Below are positions 10,341-20,692 of a stretch of DNA of 64,000 bases, piece by piece. The notes below the pieces were generated by a model. It had not been told where the DNA came from and searched no databases. It saw only the letters and a list, made by a program, of their open reading frames with translations. Within the stretch, counting starts at the first letter, position 1, and each line of letters starts with the position of its first letter. Origin of the DNA: Lucinisca nassula (taxonomy: Eukaryota; Mollusca; Bivalvia; Lucinida; Lucinidae); contig OY757013.1 in the NCBI GenBank assembly GCA_963580285.1, forward strand, positions 154,803,900-154,867,899, written 5' to 3'. The translations under genes and the position numbers were made by a program.

Positions 10341-10955
10341 CCTAGTTTAAGGTGACGTAAGGACGTCTTAGGTTTAGGTAGCGATAAGTCATATTTTGAG
10401 GGTAGAAAAACTGCGTTTGTTCACTAGCTTCAGAATGCTAAGTTTTCAGTCTTTGAGGGCTTTATGCCCAACATACACTCGTTTGGACCATCGATTACCA
10501 AATTTATTCAAGGCAGCAGCGATTACATATCTTCATATCGATATTTCGGTCCTTTAGAAATTATATTTCGTATCCTGGAATCAGGAATAATTTTGTAATT
10601 GCCAGTAATGATATAACCAGCAGCAGGATAGCAATACACTGAATTTTTACAATCACATGTATCAGGTGTGTAAGTGTCAACGTCAACGTCAGAAACAAGT
10701 TTATTGAAAATAAAATGATAGAGCTAACGGGTTTATTGTATTTATAGCAAAATATGGGTGTTTCAGTAATTTGAAAATTACAGGCATGGATGAAACCACC
10801 GAGATGTCCCGGAAGATACTAGGTAAATCTATAAAATCAAAACCCTTAATAAAGAAGGATATTTTGATCTAATTGCGATTGTGATTAATTACAGAATCGT
10901 TGAAAGGACGAAGAGCATGCTGAGTATAACCTCTAGTTTAAAGACCAGCATCGTA
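10341..10955. other. Unassigned spacer before the LINE
   Basis: No supported gene or repeat. Contains AT-rich sequence with short ORFs only. The last bases (10956-10967, taactgattaga) are the left target-site duplication of the LINE that follows. Confidence 0.4.
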
Positions 10956-11113
10956 TAACTGATTAGATGATGATGATGATTTCGTGTTTAACGACGCGTC
11001 AACCCTCTTTGTGGGTCATAAGCGTCAAACGGTTGATGGTTAAACGGCATGAATAATTATGATGATATTAAAAGTAAAAAGTCAGAATGATAATGTATAA
11101 AAATCTGAAACAG

Positions 11114-14100
11114 TTAAATCTTATGAAAAAGTCCAATTTCTTTTAAGAATAAAATAATATTATCAACAGGTACATCTCGAAACAGTTGTTGCAAAGTGTC
11201 AGCTTTGAAATATAAAATACGTGAGGGTGAAAAGTCAACACAGTCAATTAAGATATGTTTCACAGTGAATGGCTGATCACAACCTACACAAGAAGGCTGA
11301 TCATCACCATTAAAAATATAAGAATGAGTAACTCTAGTATGGCCGATGCGCAGTCGTGTTAATACTACGTCCTCTTTTCTGGAAAACTGTGGAGGAGAGC
11401 ATTTTGTACAAACGACAGGTTTAATGGCATGGAGTTTGTTATTTATTGCACGGTCCCATTCGCCTTGCCATTCCGACAAGATGTATCTGTTGATAAATGG
11501 TTTAAAATTGTTAAAAGGAATTTTAAAAACAGATGGATCAAGATTGAGCGATTCCTTTGCTTTCTTGTCAGCATATTCATTGCCGACAATGCCAATATGG
11601 CTCGGAAGCCAACAAAACAAGATTTGGTGTGTTTTAGAAATTTCATGATGTTTTTCGATCAATTTTTGAATTTGAGGATTTTTAGATGATGAATGGTCTA
11701 AAGCCTTAAGCACAGAAAGTGAATCCGAAAATATAATTGCTTTTTGAATTGTTGAAGAACTGATAAAATCTAAAGCTAGGTCTATTGCTTTGGCTTCAGC
11801 TGTAAAAATAGATGAACCATCTGGAAGGCGCATGGTTTTGTGCGTATCTTTAGAAACATACGCACAGCCAACTTTATCTCCTTCTTTGGAACCATCAGTA
11901 TAGACTTGCTGGTAATCATTGTAACGTGACTGCAGTACCTGAAAGTTTTGTTTGAGAAGTATTGGATTTGATTCGGATTTTTTTCCATCATTTAAGTCGA
12001 ACAGAATAGAAGGTTGTTTAATACACCAAGATGGAACTTCGGCGGTTTCATGTTTTTGAATATTTTTAAGGTCGATACCTGAATTTTCCAGCAGTGGTAA
12101 AATACGTAATCCAAAAGGTTTGATTGCTGTGGGTTTTGTTTCATACTTATCTACAAATTGAGGTCGAAATGAAATTTTGGATGCCGGGTTAGATGGATTT
12201 GCAGCAAGTCTGATAGCATACTGAAGAGAAAGTTTCTCTCTGCGCGAGGTTAAAGATGGTTCACCTGCTTCTACATAAAGGCTTAATACGGGAGAAGTAC
12301 GGAAGGCTCCCATGGCCAGACGAAGGCCTTGGTGATGGATAGTATCCAAGGATTTTAAATAGGACTTTCTGGCAGAACCATAAACAACAGACCCATAATC
12401 TAATTTAGATCTTATTAAACACCGGTAAAGATGTAATAAAGTATACCGATCTGCTCCCCAACTTGTATGAGCTAAAACTTTCAAAAGATTCAAAGCTTTT
12501 AAGCATTTCGCTTTAAGATATTTAATATGTGGAATAAAAGATAACTTTTGATCAAATATGACCCCAAGAAATTTGGCTTCTTCAACAACAGGAATTTGTG
12601 ATCCGTATAAAAACAGGGAAGGATGTTCGTGTTTCTTCCGTAGTTTACAAAAATGAACACACTGCGTTTTCGACTTGGAGAACTTGAAACCATTTTTATC
12701 AGTCCATTCTTCTATTCTTTTTAAATTTTGTTGTAACTTTCGTTCAATTGTTTTCATATTTTTTGAACGGTAACATATACAAAAATCATCAACATACAAT
12801 GAACAATCAGTTTTGTCGTCCAAACATTGTACAATATTGTTTATTTTGATGTTAAATAGCGTAGTTGAAAGAATACTACCCTGTGGGACACCCTGTTCTT
12901 GATCATAGAAATCTGACAGGGTAGACCCCACACGCACCTGAAACATGCGCTCCCCTAAAAAGCTTTCAATAAAACTGGGAAGTTTTCCTCTTAAGCCAAT
13001 GTTATGTAGATCTTTCAATATTCCATAACGCCATGTTGTATCATATGCTTTCTCCAAGTCGAAAAAGACAGCCACTACGTGTTCTTTGTTAATAAAAGCA
13101 TCTCGTATAAATGTTTCTAGTCTTATTAAATTGTCATTGGTACTACGTTCCGAACGAAAGCCCGATTGATATTCTGAAATGAGGTTGTTGGACTCTAAGT
13201 ACCAGACTATTCTCTTGTTTATCATTCTCTCCAATGTTTTACACAAACAACTTGTCAAAGCTATCGGACGATAATTTGTAGGTTCTGCATGATCTTTCCC
13301 TGGTTTCGGAATTGGTACAACTGTAGCTACACGCCAACTCTCAGGACAGACCCCCGTTTCCCAAAGATTATTAAAGATATCTAAAAGTGTTGTAAGAGAA
13401 CTTTTTGGCAGATGCTTAAGCATCTGATAATGAATTTCATCGGGGCCGGTTGCCGTATCATGTGATTTTTCAATGGCTTCAACGAGTTCGGATAAGTTAA
13501 ATGGTGTGTTGTATTCTTCGTGATTAAGGGATTTGAAGTTAAGTTTTCTTTTCTCCTGGTCCTTTTTGAAATTTCTAAAAGTGTCAGAATAATTACGCGA
13601 TGATGAATTTCTCAAAAATGTGTGACCAAGAGTATCTGAAATATCTTTTTTTGTTGAAGCTATTGTGTCAAATTCAGTATTTAAATGTGTAAAACTAGAA
13701 GACTTTGTTTTTCCTGAAATTTTTCGTACCATATCCCAAACCTTTTTAATGGGGGTTTTATAGTTCAATTTGGAGACATATTCTCTCCATGACTTTCGTT
13801 TGGAAGCTCGGATTGTTCGCCGAGCTTTAGCTCTAAAAACTTTTACGTCGTTGAGCTTTTCTGAAGTGGGATTTTTGCAGAACTTATTTAGAGCCTGTTT
13901 ACGCTTTTTAATAGCTTCTTTACAGTCATTATTAAACCAAGGCTTGCTTTTCTTAGTATTTGTGGAGGTCTTTGGAATGCATTGTTCTGATATGTTAATA
14001 AGTGTATCTGTGAAATCAGAAACAATGTCAGATGATTCATTTAAGTGATCAACTGATAACTCTTCTTCACATAAATTATGGAATAATTCCCAGTCGGCTT

Positions 14101-14800
14101 TATTCATTTTCCATTTCTGGTTACAGTCTTCATCTGGTTCGTTTACGCTCTCTATTATAACAGGAAAGTGATCACTTCCGCACTGATCATCATGAACAGA
14201 CCAGTCATAGTCCAAGAAGAGAGATGGGTGACACAAAGAGAGATCTAAAGAAGACAAATGACCTGTCGCAGGGTGAAGGTAAGTATAAGATTTATCATTC
14301 ATCAAGCAAAGATCGTTCTTTGCAATAAAATCTTCGACAAGTGCTCCTCTGTTATTGACATCTTTACAGCCCCATAGAATATTGTGACCATTGAAGTCGC
14401 CAACTAAAAGATATGGCGATGGAAGTTGACTCAGCAATGAGTCAAGATGTTCGGGCTTTAAAGAAAATGAGGGTGGGATATATAGAGAGCAAACTGTAGT
14501 TTCTTTATCCAGAGAAACCGATACTGCTACAGCTTGAAGGTCGGTTTTTAATTTGATCTCTCTTTGTGGTAAACATGATTTAACAAAAATTGAGCTGCCA
14601 CCAGATGGTTTGTTACCATCAGAATAGATATAGTTGTATGTATTGAAACCCCTGACATCTATGTTGTCATCAGTTTTTAAAAAAGTTTCTTGCAAACAAA
14701 ACACCGATGGGGTTAGTAGCGAAATAAGTAATAAGAGTTCATTATAATTTGATTTAAGACCTCGACAATTCCATTGTATTATTTTGTGTTTTAAATCCAT
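11114..14800 (-). CDS. LINE ORF2: endonuclease, reverse transcriptase, RNase H
   Basis: 1228 aa. An exonuclease-endonuclease-phosphatase domain spans about residues 1-220, with QWNCRG at 9-14, QETFL at 37-41, GDFNGHN at 134-140 and SDHFPV at 209-214. The RT domain is about 490-750 and shows VFFDLEKAYD (Asp581), QGVPQGSILS and YVDD at 669-672. RNase H is about 960-1085 and shows YTDGS (Asp969), TAEAKAI (Glu1002), FSDSLS (Asp1026) and NEYADKK (Asp1078). A C-terminal C-X2-C-X7-H-X4-C knuckle (CVGCDQPFTVKHILIDC) follows. The enzyme nicks target DNA and reverse transcribes its own RNA there. ORF2 starts 32 bp after the ORF1 stop, so it probably depends on reinitiation or readthrough on a bicistronic RNA. 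No inactivating change seen. Confidence 0.95.
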   Translation of the reverse strand: MDLKHKIIQWNCRGLKSNYNELLLLISLLTPSVFCLQETFLKTDDNIDVRGFNTYNYIYSDGNKPSGGSSIFVKSCLPQREIKLKTDLQAVAVSVSLDKETTVCSLYIPPSFSLKPEHLDSLLSQLPSPYLLVGDFNGHNILWGCKDVNNRGALVEDFIAKNDLCLMNDKSYTYLHPATGHLSSLDLSLCHPSLFLDYDWSVHDDQCGSDHFPVIIESVNEPDEDCNQKWKMNKADWELFHNLCEEELSVDHLNESSDIVSDFTDTLINISEQCIPKTSTNTKKSKPWFNNDCKEAIKKRKQALNKFCKNPTSEKLNDVKVFRAKARRTIRASKRKSWREYVSKLNYKTPIKKVWDMVRKISGKTKSSSFTHLNTEFDTIASTKKDISDTLGHTFLRNSSSRNYSDTFRNFKKDQEKRKLNFKSLNHEEYNTPFNLSELVEAIEKSHDTATGPDEIHYQMLKHLPKSSLTTLLDIFNNLWETGVCPESWRVATVVPIPKPGKDHAEPTNYRPIALTSCLCKTLERMINKRIVWYLESNNLISEYQSGFRSERSTNDNLIRLETFIRDAFINKEHVVAVFFDLEKAYDTTWRYGILKDLHNIGLRGKLPSFIESFLGERMFQVRVGSTLSDFYDQEQGVPQGSILSTTLFNIKINNIVQCLDDKTDCSLYVDDFCICYRSKNMKTIERKLQQNLKRIEEWTDKNGFKFSKSKTQCVHFCKLRKKHEHPSLFLYGSQIPVVEEAKFLGVIFDQKLSFIPHIKYLKAKCLKALNLLKVLAHTSWGADRYTLLHLYRCLIRSKLDYGSVVYGSARKSYLKSLDTIHHQGLRLAMGAFRTSPVLSLYVEAGEPSLTSRREKLSLQYAIRLAANPSNPASKISFRPQFVDKYETKPTAIKPFGLRILPLLENSGIDLKNIQKHETAEVPSWCIKQPSILFDLNDGKKSESNPILLKQNFQVLQSRYNDYQQVYTDGSKEGDKVGCAYVSKDTHKTMRLPDGSSIFTAEAKAIDLALDFISSSTIQKAIIFSDSLSVLKALDHSSSKNPQIQKLIEKHHEISKTHQILFCWLPSHIGIVGNEYADKKAKESLNLDPSVFKIPFNNFKPFINRYILSEWQGEWDRAINNKLHAIKPVVCTKCSPPQFSRKEDVVLTRLRIGHTRVTHSYIFNGDDQPSCVGCDQPFTVKHILIDCVDFSPSRILYFKADTLQQLFRDVPVDNIILFLKEIGLFHKI

Positions 14801-14832
14801 TTTAAGGAGAGATATTTAAAGACTAGAAACTA

Positions 14833-16227
14833 TTATGGAGGTGCAATTGGTGATATAGATCTGCTACCACCAGCTCGTGGTGTGGCAGACCTCGATCTGT
14901 TATTGCCACTTGGTGATGATGGAGTTTCAGTCAACTCCATATCACTGTCACTCAAAGATCCGAATCTGTTCTGAAATTTTATATTGTCTCTTTCCATTTT
15001 ACGTTGTCTGTCTGTTTGTCTTTGAGACAATTGATGTTTTTTTATCGGATCTTGCGACCCCTTATTAGTTCGACCTGGGTCGGGTTTCTCTTTTACATTC
15101 GGCGCTGGCTTCGGTACGGTCGCTGTCGACCGATCCGAAGCAACCTGGATTGCGCCTTTTGATAAATTGGTTGAACTTTGTGGTGCTGGAGTGGATTTAC
15201 TCCATGCACCAGACTTTTTCAGTTCAGCAATGTATGATTCAGCAGTCTGTGTTGCGGAGCTGGTACATTTTACACCAGCACCCTTTGTGATGCTGGCGAA
15301 ACTGGTGGTTGGTGTTATGTATCGCTCTTCGACAATCTTCCGCGCTTCTGGGAATGTTATCCCCCTTTGGTATTTGACGGTAAGTATTTCTTTTTCTTTT
15401 TTCCACGCCGGACAGTCTCGGGAGAAAACAGCATGTTTGCCATCACAATTTACGCATTTGGGTTCATTTTTGCAGTTGAGGTGATTATCAACATGCTTTT
15501 CTTCACCACAATTAGGACAGAGTTTTTTTCTCTGACATCTGCTTTCGTGATGGCCAAAAGCCTGACAAGAGTAACATCTAAGAGGGTTTGGGATGTATAC
15601 CTCTACGTTAATGGAAAGATATGCTACTTTGATTTTCTTGGGTAGAATTGGTGTATTAAAAGTCAACACATAAGTTGCTGTTGGTTTTAGTACACCATTT
15701 CTACGAACTTGAATGTTACGAACACCAACAACTCCCTGATCCTTAAGGTTATCGACTATCTCTTCATCTGAGCAAGGACGCAGTTCTGGACTGCGAATCA
15801 CTCCCTTAGATGAATTGAGCGTGTTATGTAAAGCGACTTTAACTTTTAGATCAAAGAGTTTGTTGGTGTTTAGCAGGCTTACTACTTGCTGTTTTTTCTC
15901 GACTTCCAAGAGAAGATCACCCGATTTGAGTTGTTTTATACTCTTAGGGTGTCCGGAAATGGAGAGAATACTTTTCTCGATGACGAAGGGGGAAAGGCTA
16001 GATACAGTTCGTGTATCGTCAAGTGACGTAACGACCAAGAAACGCGGAACATTGTCAAAATTTGGTTCAGCAGACTGCTGACTAGATTGTTGACTTGACT
16101 GCTGACTGGATTGTTGACTGTGTTCATCCGATTCGGATGAATCTTCTTGTTTTTTACGTTTAGGTGCGTTGTGGTTAGGTGATTTGCGGTTAGGTGATTT
16201 GCGGTTATGTTTTTTTCCAGGAGCCAT
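14833..16227 (-). CDS. LINE ORF1: Gag-like RNA-binding protein
   Basis: 464 aa. The N-terminus is basic, then acidic and Ser/Gln-rich with a short SQQ tandem repeat (about residues 38-55). A central region, probably an RNA-binding fold, contains SSLSPFVIEKSI and KGVIRSPELRPC. It is followed by three zinc knuckles: CYSCQAFGHHESRC, CPNCGEEKHVDNHLNC and CVNCDGKHAVFSRDC. The C-terminal tail is low-complexity and charged, with FGSLSDSDMELTE and Ser/Arg-rich stretches. In this LINE group ORF1 coats the element RNA to form the ribonucleoprotein. The start was chosen at MAPGKKHNRK because it directly follows the 5'UTR and resembles the start of the L2 protein (MPHGKKNNR). Confidence 0.9.
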   Translation of the reverse strand: MAPGKKHNRKSPNRKSPNHNAPKRKKQEDSSESDEHSQQSSQQSSQQSSQQSAEPNFDNVPRFLVVTSLDDTRTVSSLSPFVIEKSILSISGHPKSIKQLKSGDLLLEVEKKQQVVSLLNTNKLFDLKVKVALHNTLNSSKGVIRSPELRPCSDEEIVDNLKDQGVVGVRNIQVRRNGVLKPTATYVLTFNTPILPKKIKVAYLSINVEVYIPNPLRCYSCQAFGHHESRCQRKKLCPNCGEEKHVDNHLNCKNEPKCVNCDGKHAVFSRDCPAWKKEKEILTVKYQRGITFPEARKIVEERYITPTTSFASITKGAGVKCTSSATQTAESYIAELKKSGAWSKSTPAPQSSTNLSKGAIQVASDRSTATVPKPAPNVKEKPDPGRTNKGSQDPIKKHQLSQRQTDRQRKMERDNIKFQNRFGSLSDSDMELTETPSSPSGNNRSRSATPRAGGSRSISPIAPP

Positions 16228-16777
16228 AAAAAAAAATTCTAGTTTCGTCCCAAGTGCTCTCCGCCCTCCGTGGAGCCCTACAAGGGAACACCATACTGGA
16301 GTGGTTATCCAACTCGCAGATGTTAGAGATACACGTGAGATATACTCGTATAAACAAAATGCCTACACGATTGATCCGTTAAGCCACCGCCTTCTAGAGA
16401 TAAAAAGACAGAAAAGGGTAAGGTAAATGGGCATATGGTTGGTATCAGGAAAGATACAAAAAGAGTTGAAGAGAAAGCAAAGCGGTATCTCTAGGGCTCG
16501 GCGTGACCAGCCGATTGACCGTGCCGGACCGCACGGCCACCCGTCTACACCGAAAAGCCAGGCCAAAGAGGCGTGTTGGGCACCTGAAGCACCGCCACCT
16601 CAGGTAACCCTCAACCTCCAGGATCCCTTCTTCCGGTTTACAGGACGCCACCCACGGCAAACGGGTGGTACTTCCTTTAGCTCTTCCCAGTGGGCACATT
16701 GACCACAGCAGCAACGTGCCCAGTGGGAATTGAGCCCCCAGGGCCACGGCAAGGCAGGAAGTCTAATACCTGGGGGC
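16228..16777 (-). promoter_or_regulatory. LINE L1 5'UTR / presumed internal promoter with terminal hairpins
   Basis: The first 8 bases of the element (CCCCCAGG, minus strand, 16769-16776) can pair with CCTGGGGG about 35 bases downstream (16735-16742). A second hairpin pairs arms at 16716-16729 and 16684-16697 with one mismatch in 14. The same region is kept in L2, L4 and the old copy near 52000-52349. Conservation over divergent copies suggests a functional 5'UTR. Promoter activity is inferred from family knowledge. One extra base (c at 16777) lies between the shared start and the duplication. Confidence 0.6.
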
Positions 16778-16789
16778 TAACTGATTAGA

Positions 16790-17235
16790 ACTATCGTAGA
16801 ATGCATTCGACTCGGTGTCCAGAATACGTAATACAGAAATGGGTAATGAACTTAGAAATGCCAGCATTGCGTGGCGTTCATGATTCAATAATATTATGGA
16901 CGATCACTTCTGCCTGTTATTGTTTCTTTTAAAAGCACGTACTTTACGTTTATAGTTGTTATATTTTCTGGTGCCGTGCGATCTAGTTTTACGATTTCGA
17001 CAGCTCAGACGCAAGAAAATATCCCAATCGGGCATTTTAGAAATATTACCCTCATGATAAATATCGTCATTAAAGCCAAATGGAAAAGGGGTCTGTAATA
17101 ATTGAACCCATTTTAATTCAGTTTAATGTCGTTTGATAATTTTAAACCTAGCTGTAGAATTTACATCATAGTAATTTTTCCACTGACTGTATAGAAATAT
17201 CATCTACAGAATGGCCTGTACGTTAAAAAGGAAGG
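16790..17235. other. Unassigned spacer
   Basis: No supported gene or repeat between LINE L1 and a tRNA-derived SINE. Confidence 0.4.
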
Positions 17236-17500
17236 AGCGTGGTATCTCAGGGGTTAGTGCACTTGCCATTGATACTAGAGGTCCCGAGTTCGATTCCTGG
17301 CAGCGGTACTAAAATTGCGGTGTCCGAACATGCTCCACTGGCATCATTTGCAGGGATGAATGCCACAAGTGCACCGTCCTTCGGATCGGGACGTTAACTG
17401 GAGCCCCCCTGTGCAGAGAGAACCATCAGATCCCTTCCGTGATTACACGATTGCTGTGTAAGCTTTCATCCTGCAAACCGGGAGTGTATGTTAAGTACAC
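17236..17500 (+). mobile_element. tRNA-derived SINE (SINE-D)
   Basis: The head resembles a tRNA gene: A-box-like 'ggtatctcaggggttagtgc' near 17240-17260 and B box GAGTTCGATTCC at 17286-17297. The body contains 'ccttcggatcgggacgttaa'. The 3' boundary is uncertain and no target duplication was identified. A functional tRNA is unlikely, since no acceptor stem closes the two ends. Confidence 0.65.
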
Positions 17501-18212
17501 CTGCGAGTAATGGTCAAATGTGATCGATCGCAGTATCAGTGAAAGAAGGAAGGTACAAAAAGTGTCATTTTTTAAGGCTTACTCTTTCGACGATAGTGTT
17601 TTTAACGTGCGATTAGTTTTCCCGAAGTACTGCATTCAACAATTTTCAGTATGGCAGGTTATCACATATTTCAAATCAACATACTTACGTGTCAAATCGG
17701 ATATGTTAACTACTAAAAAGCGTCTACCGTTTACAGATGAAGAAACGGTGGACGCAGTGCATGAATGAGAAGAGCACCTGCACCTCTTAGCATTGCACTT
17801 TGAACTACTAGGCTACATTCCACTCCTTTTGAAAGGGTCGGTAAATTTGCGAAGAATGGGCGATTTGATAGGTGATACTCCAACTATGACTATTTTTAAA
17901 TAAAAAAAATATTGCCTGCTCCACTGGAAGTTACGGAAGCGGCAGAAAACAATTTTATAGGTCTGATCAATTCCGACGGCAACATAGCTCTAAAGCTATT
18001 ATTAGAATAGGGAATCCGTAAAGAAGAAGCAGAATGTTACCTAACGAGGCATATTGTAGGTTTATTTTTTGTGATACTCATTTGTTTGTAAAGGGGCGAT
18101 ACCGTCAAGCTAAAGCGATATTCATACCGGTCATTCAGTTAAACAGCATACGGAAGAACTGAACGTGAATCCTTCAAATAGAATACAGAAGTGAAGGCGG
18201 GTATAACAAAAT
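17501..18212. other. Unassigned region
   Basis: Contains a short open frame (17520-17768, 82 codons) with no motif I recognise, and several stops thereafter. I see no reason to call a gene. Confidence 0.35.
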
Positions 18213-18350
18213 ATGGTCTGGAAACGGTTATCCTTTGGAAGCAAGGAATACACCACAACGCTGGAAAATACGGAGTGTACATGTTTTGCCAGACTTGCTA
18301 GTTACGACCAATTAGGCCTCATCATTGACCCTCAAAAAGCTCACAAAACA
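18213..18350 (-). repeat. Hammerhead-bearing dispersed repeat, decayed copy
   Basis: On the minus strand this matches the sequence around 44500-44698 plus 50506-50524: 'cctcatc.ttgaccctcaaa' on the plus strand, 'gagtgtacatgtttt', and 'gcaaggaatacaccaca' followed by 'ggttatcc'. It therefore shows an uninterrupted version of the site where LINE L4 landed. Confidence 0.65.
18286..18331 (-). ncRNA. Mutated hammerhead ribozyme motif
   Basis: Minus strand: stem I GGGTCA keeps part of its partner (TGGC). Stem II is GGCC/GGTC with loop TAATT and still pairs fully, counting one G-T. Stem III is CT/AG with loop AGCA, followed by GTC. The core is damaged: CTGATGA is ATGATGA and GAAA is GTAA. Predicted inactive. 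Confidence 0.55.
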
Positions 18351-18589
18351 GTTATGCCTACAGAAAGCCCATATATCTCAAACAAGCAATTGATATACGA
18401 GGTACGAACTTCGGTCTAATTAAGACATACAACAGGTATCTAGAGGATGTCAATTTAAGAAACGGTGAAAAGCAATTTAAATGCAATCCCTTAGGATTGG
18501 AAAAATAAGAGCATTAAATGCATGCACGGGGAGATCTTTTACAGCCACCACATGGCACAAAGAAAACAGCACTGGCATGCAATATAGAC

Positions 18590-18935
18590 TGAAGGCAATG
18601 ACCAGGAATGGATACAATTAACCCACACCTCCCATCAGAGACATCAGAGGCTAAGAAACAGAAACATGAAAAAACTAGACCCTAATCGAAACACCAATAG
18701 CGGAAAGCCAAACACACAGTCACCTTTCGAAAAATGGGCAATTTGCTATCCAAAACAAAACAATATAAATTACACACACTCAAAGACAAACCATAACAAA
18801 AAAAAGCGACAGACGAAACGCCTTGGAACGGTTGTCAGTCGTGATTTGGTTAACTACCATACATGCAGTCTGTCGTATTGTATCCAATATTTTAATATCG
18901 AAGATTGCTTTTACGAAATCGGGTGCTGAAGTCAA
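18590..18935 (-). mobile_element. Penelope-like fragment: 3' end joined to RT C-terminus
   Basis: The terminal block ('gaaggcaatgaccaggaatg') runs to 'cgccttggaacggtt', then jumps directly to the RT C-terminal region ('tggttaactaccatacatgc'). The 'cgtcgcgatttagac' segment is missing, so this copy carries an internal deletion. Confidence 0.55.
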
Positions 18936-19096
18936 TGCGCGTTTATATTTAAGCCTAAATGTTCAAATTTTACCTTGCCATCAAATAGGCCAAGCACATC
19001 TTAACTAACTTGGTAGGTCCAAGGCCGCTTATGCTGCATACCAATTTAAATTCTTCTAAGCCGCGACAAATGAATCATGATGAGATGTTGCCTCGA

Positions 19097-19308
19097 GAAC
19101 GAGAACGATATAACGTGCCCTCATCGTTATCTGGTGAGACTTTATTTCTGTGGCGTGGCTCATTTACAGAGAGGGAAACATTACATTTTGTTACACTTCT
19201 AGTTTATCCCATCAAGACAATATGTTTGGAGTGAAATTGGAAATCGGCAATGTCACAGCCTAAACTCTGACCAGATAACAATGACAGCCCGTTATATCGT
19301 TCTCATTC
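19097..19308. mobile_element. MITE with about 45-bp inverted ends
   Basis: The left end GAACGAGAACGATATAACG matches the reverse complement of the right end (GAATGAGAACGATATAACG). The match continues through 'tcatcgttatctggtgagac' versus 'tcattgttatctggtcagag'. About 210 bp, non-coding. No clear duplication. Confidence 0.6.
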
Positions 19309-19448
19309 CTTAGGCAAAACCTCATATTTTTCATTTGTTGCGCTATCCGCCCATTCTAAGAACAAAATTTAAGGGCTGCAGCATTTTTTGTTGGTTGAAG
19401 CTGCAAGTAAACATGTCATGTGGTAACACTTTGTGCATCTGATTGCAT

Positions 19449-20243
19449 AATAAAAGTGAAGGCAATACAATTAACCCACAGCTCCCATCAGAGACACCAA
19501 GGGTAAGAAACGCAAACATGAAACAACTAGACCCTAATGGAAACATCACTAGCGAAAAGCCAAAAGGACAGACACTTTCCCACGAAATTGCCAATTGGCT
19601 ATCTAAAGGTAAACAAAATAAGCGATATACACACTCAAAGACAAGCCATAACAAAAATCAACCACGTCAGAAGAACCGCCTTGGAACGTTCAGTGAAACG
19701 AATTCCACTAGGGGGCACAAATCAATCTTACGTGGCCACGGTCCTCGCCCTTACGTCCGTCGCGATTTAGACAAAAATTGTTCATTCAGCATGAAGGACT
19801 CCTAACACATCAGTGCAACATCTCCGTGAACACAAAAATCAGTCAACCACACCGATGAAACAATGGTGAGGACCCAACCACAATAAACCACTGAGATGCT
19901 GGTGTAAAAGAAAACCGACAATTAGACTCTGATGGGCCCAACCAGAGACAGAGCATCGGGCACAAACCAACATTACATGAAATTAGATTCTCTCTCATTC
20001 TCAGTAAGCCTTTATGATGGAACCGTTATATAATCTGAGGCCTGACCCACCGGCGTACAAAGTGGGAAGCAAAGTTGTCAACCGTGATTGGGTAAACTAC
20101 CATGCATGCAGTCTGTCGAATAACATTTATTTTGTATCCAGTCTGTTTATAACTTTATACCGAGGAATGAATTTACGAAATTGGGTACTTAAGTCATTGC
20201 AATTATATTTGAACTTATATACCAAGTCACCATAAAATTCGGG
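19449..20243 (-). mobile_element. Penelope-like 3' end with RT C-terminal remnant
   Basis: Complete run of the 3' non-coding blocks: 'gaaggcaatacaattaaccc', 'gaaccgccttggaacgttca', 'cgtccgtcgcgatttagac' and 'catcagtgcaacatctccgt'. It continues to 'cctgacccaccggcgtac' and about 55 codons of the RT C-terminus near 20070-20243. The rest of the ORF is absent. Confidence 0.6.
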
Positions 20244-20692
20244 TTCTTTTTGTGGATCGGTTGCCGTTTTTTAGCAAAACCACCTAATTTGCGTTATCTT
20301 GTATACAGTGAGCATTATTATACAGTTTATTAATAGATGCTTTGTTTTTTCTTATTGATTTAAAGCATAATCTGTTAAGTTTGATATTTCTTCACGTCCA
20401 CCTGGTAATGGGACATCTTTTGGTTTTAACTTGGTTTTACGGACCTTTCAAGTTTCATTTTTATAAAACTGAGTGATAATCAGAATAGGGCGAAAACCAG
20501 AGTACCCCGAGAAAAACAACATGACTTTCCGTTGTAGAACTTGGCCGTTCTTCGGGAGAGCTGAAACCAAAACGTGCCAAAATCGAGAAATTTCGGTACC
20601 AAAATGTTTCTTTTGATTGAATTAAGAAAACGCAGACCCAAACGTTAGGGTTTTATTCAGAAATAACTATGTTGTAGACGTTTTAACTTCTT
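20244..20692. other. Unassigned spacer
   Basis: No supported gene or repeat. Confidence 0.4.

Larger units (their letters stand above)
10968..16777 (-). mobile_element. Full-length I-group LINE (copy L1)
   Basis: A complete non-LTR retrotransposon on the minus strand: structured 5'UTR (16228-16777), ORF1 (464 aa), a 32-bp gap, ORF2 (1228 aa), a short 3'UTR, and a 3' end of ATC/ATG-type trinucleotide repeats (gatgatgatgatgat on the plus strand). The 12-bp direct repeat taactgattaga flanks it at 10956-10967 and 16778-16789. Both ORFs are open and catalytic residues are present, so this is the best candidate for a competent copy. EN plus RT plus RNase H in ORF2 and a three-knuckle ORF1 place it in the I superfamily, possibly Nimb-like. 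The exact clade would need a tree. Confidence 0.93.

Noticed and set aside
11346..11648. Plus-strand frames over the LINE ORFs as antisense genes
   Set aside because: They are shadows of ORF2 and ORF1; the same shadows recur at 23274, 25357 and 45094 because the LINE itself recurs.
17236..17310. Functional tRNA gene
   Set aside because: A- and B-box-like strings exist, but no acceptor or anticodon stems close and SINE body sequence follows.
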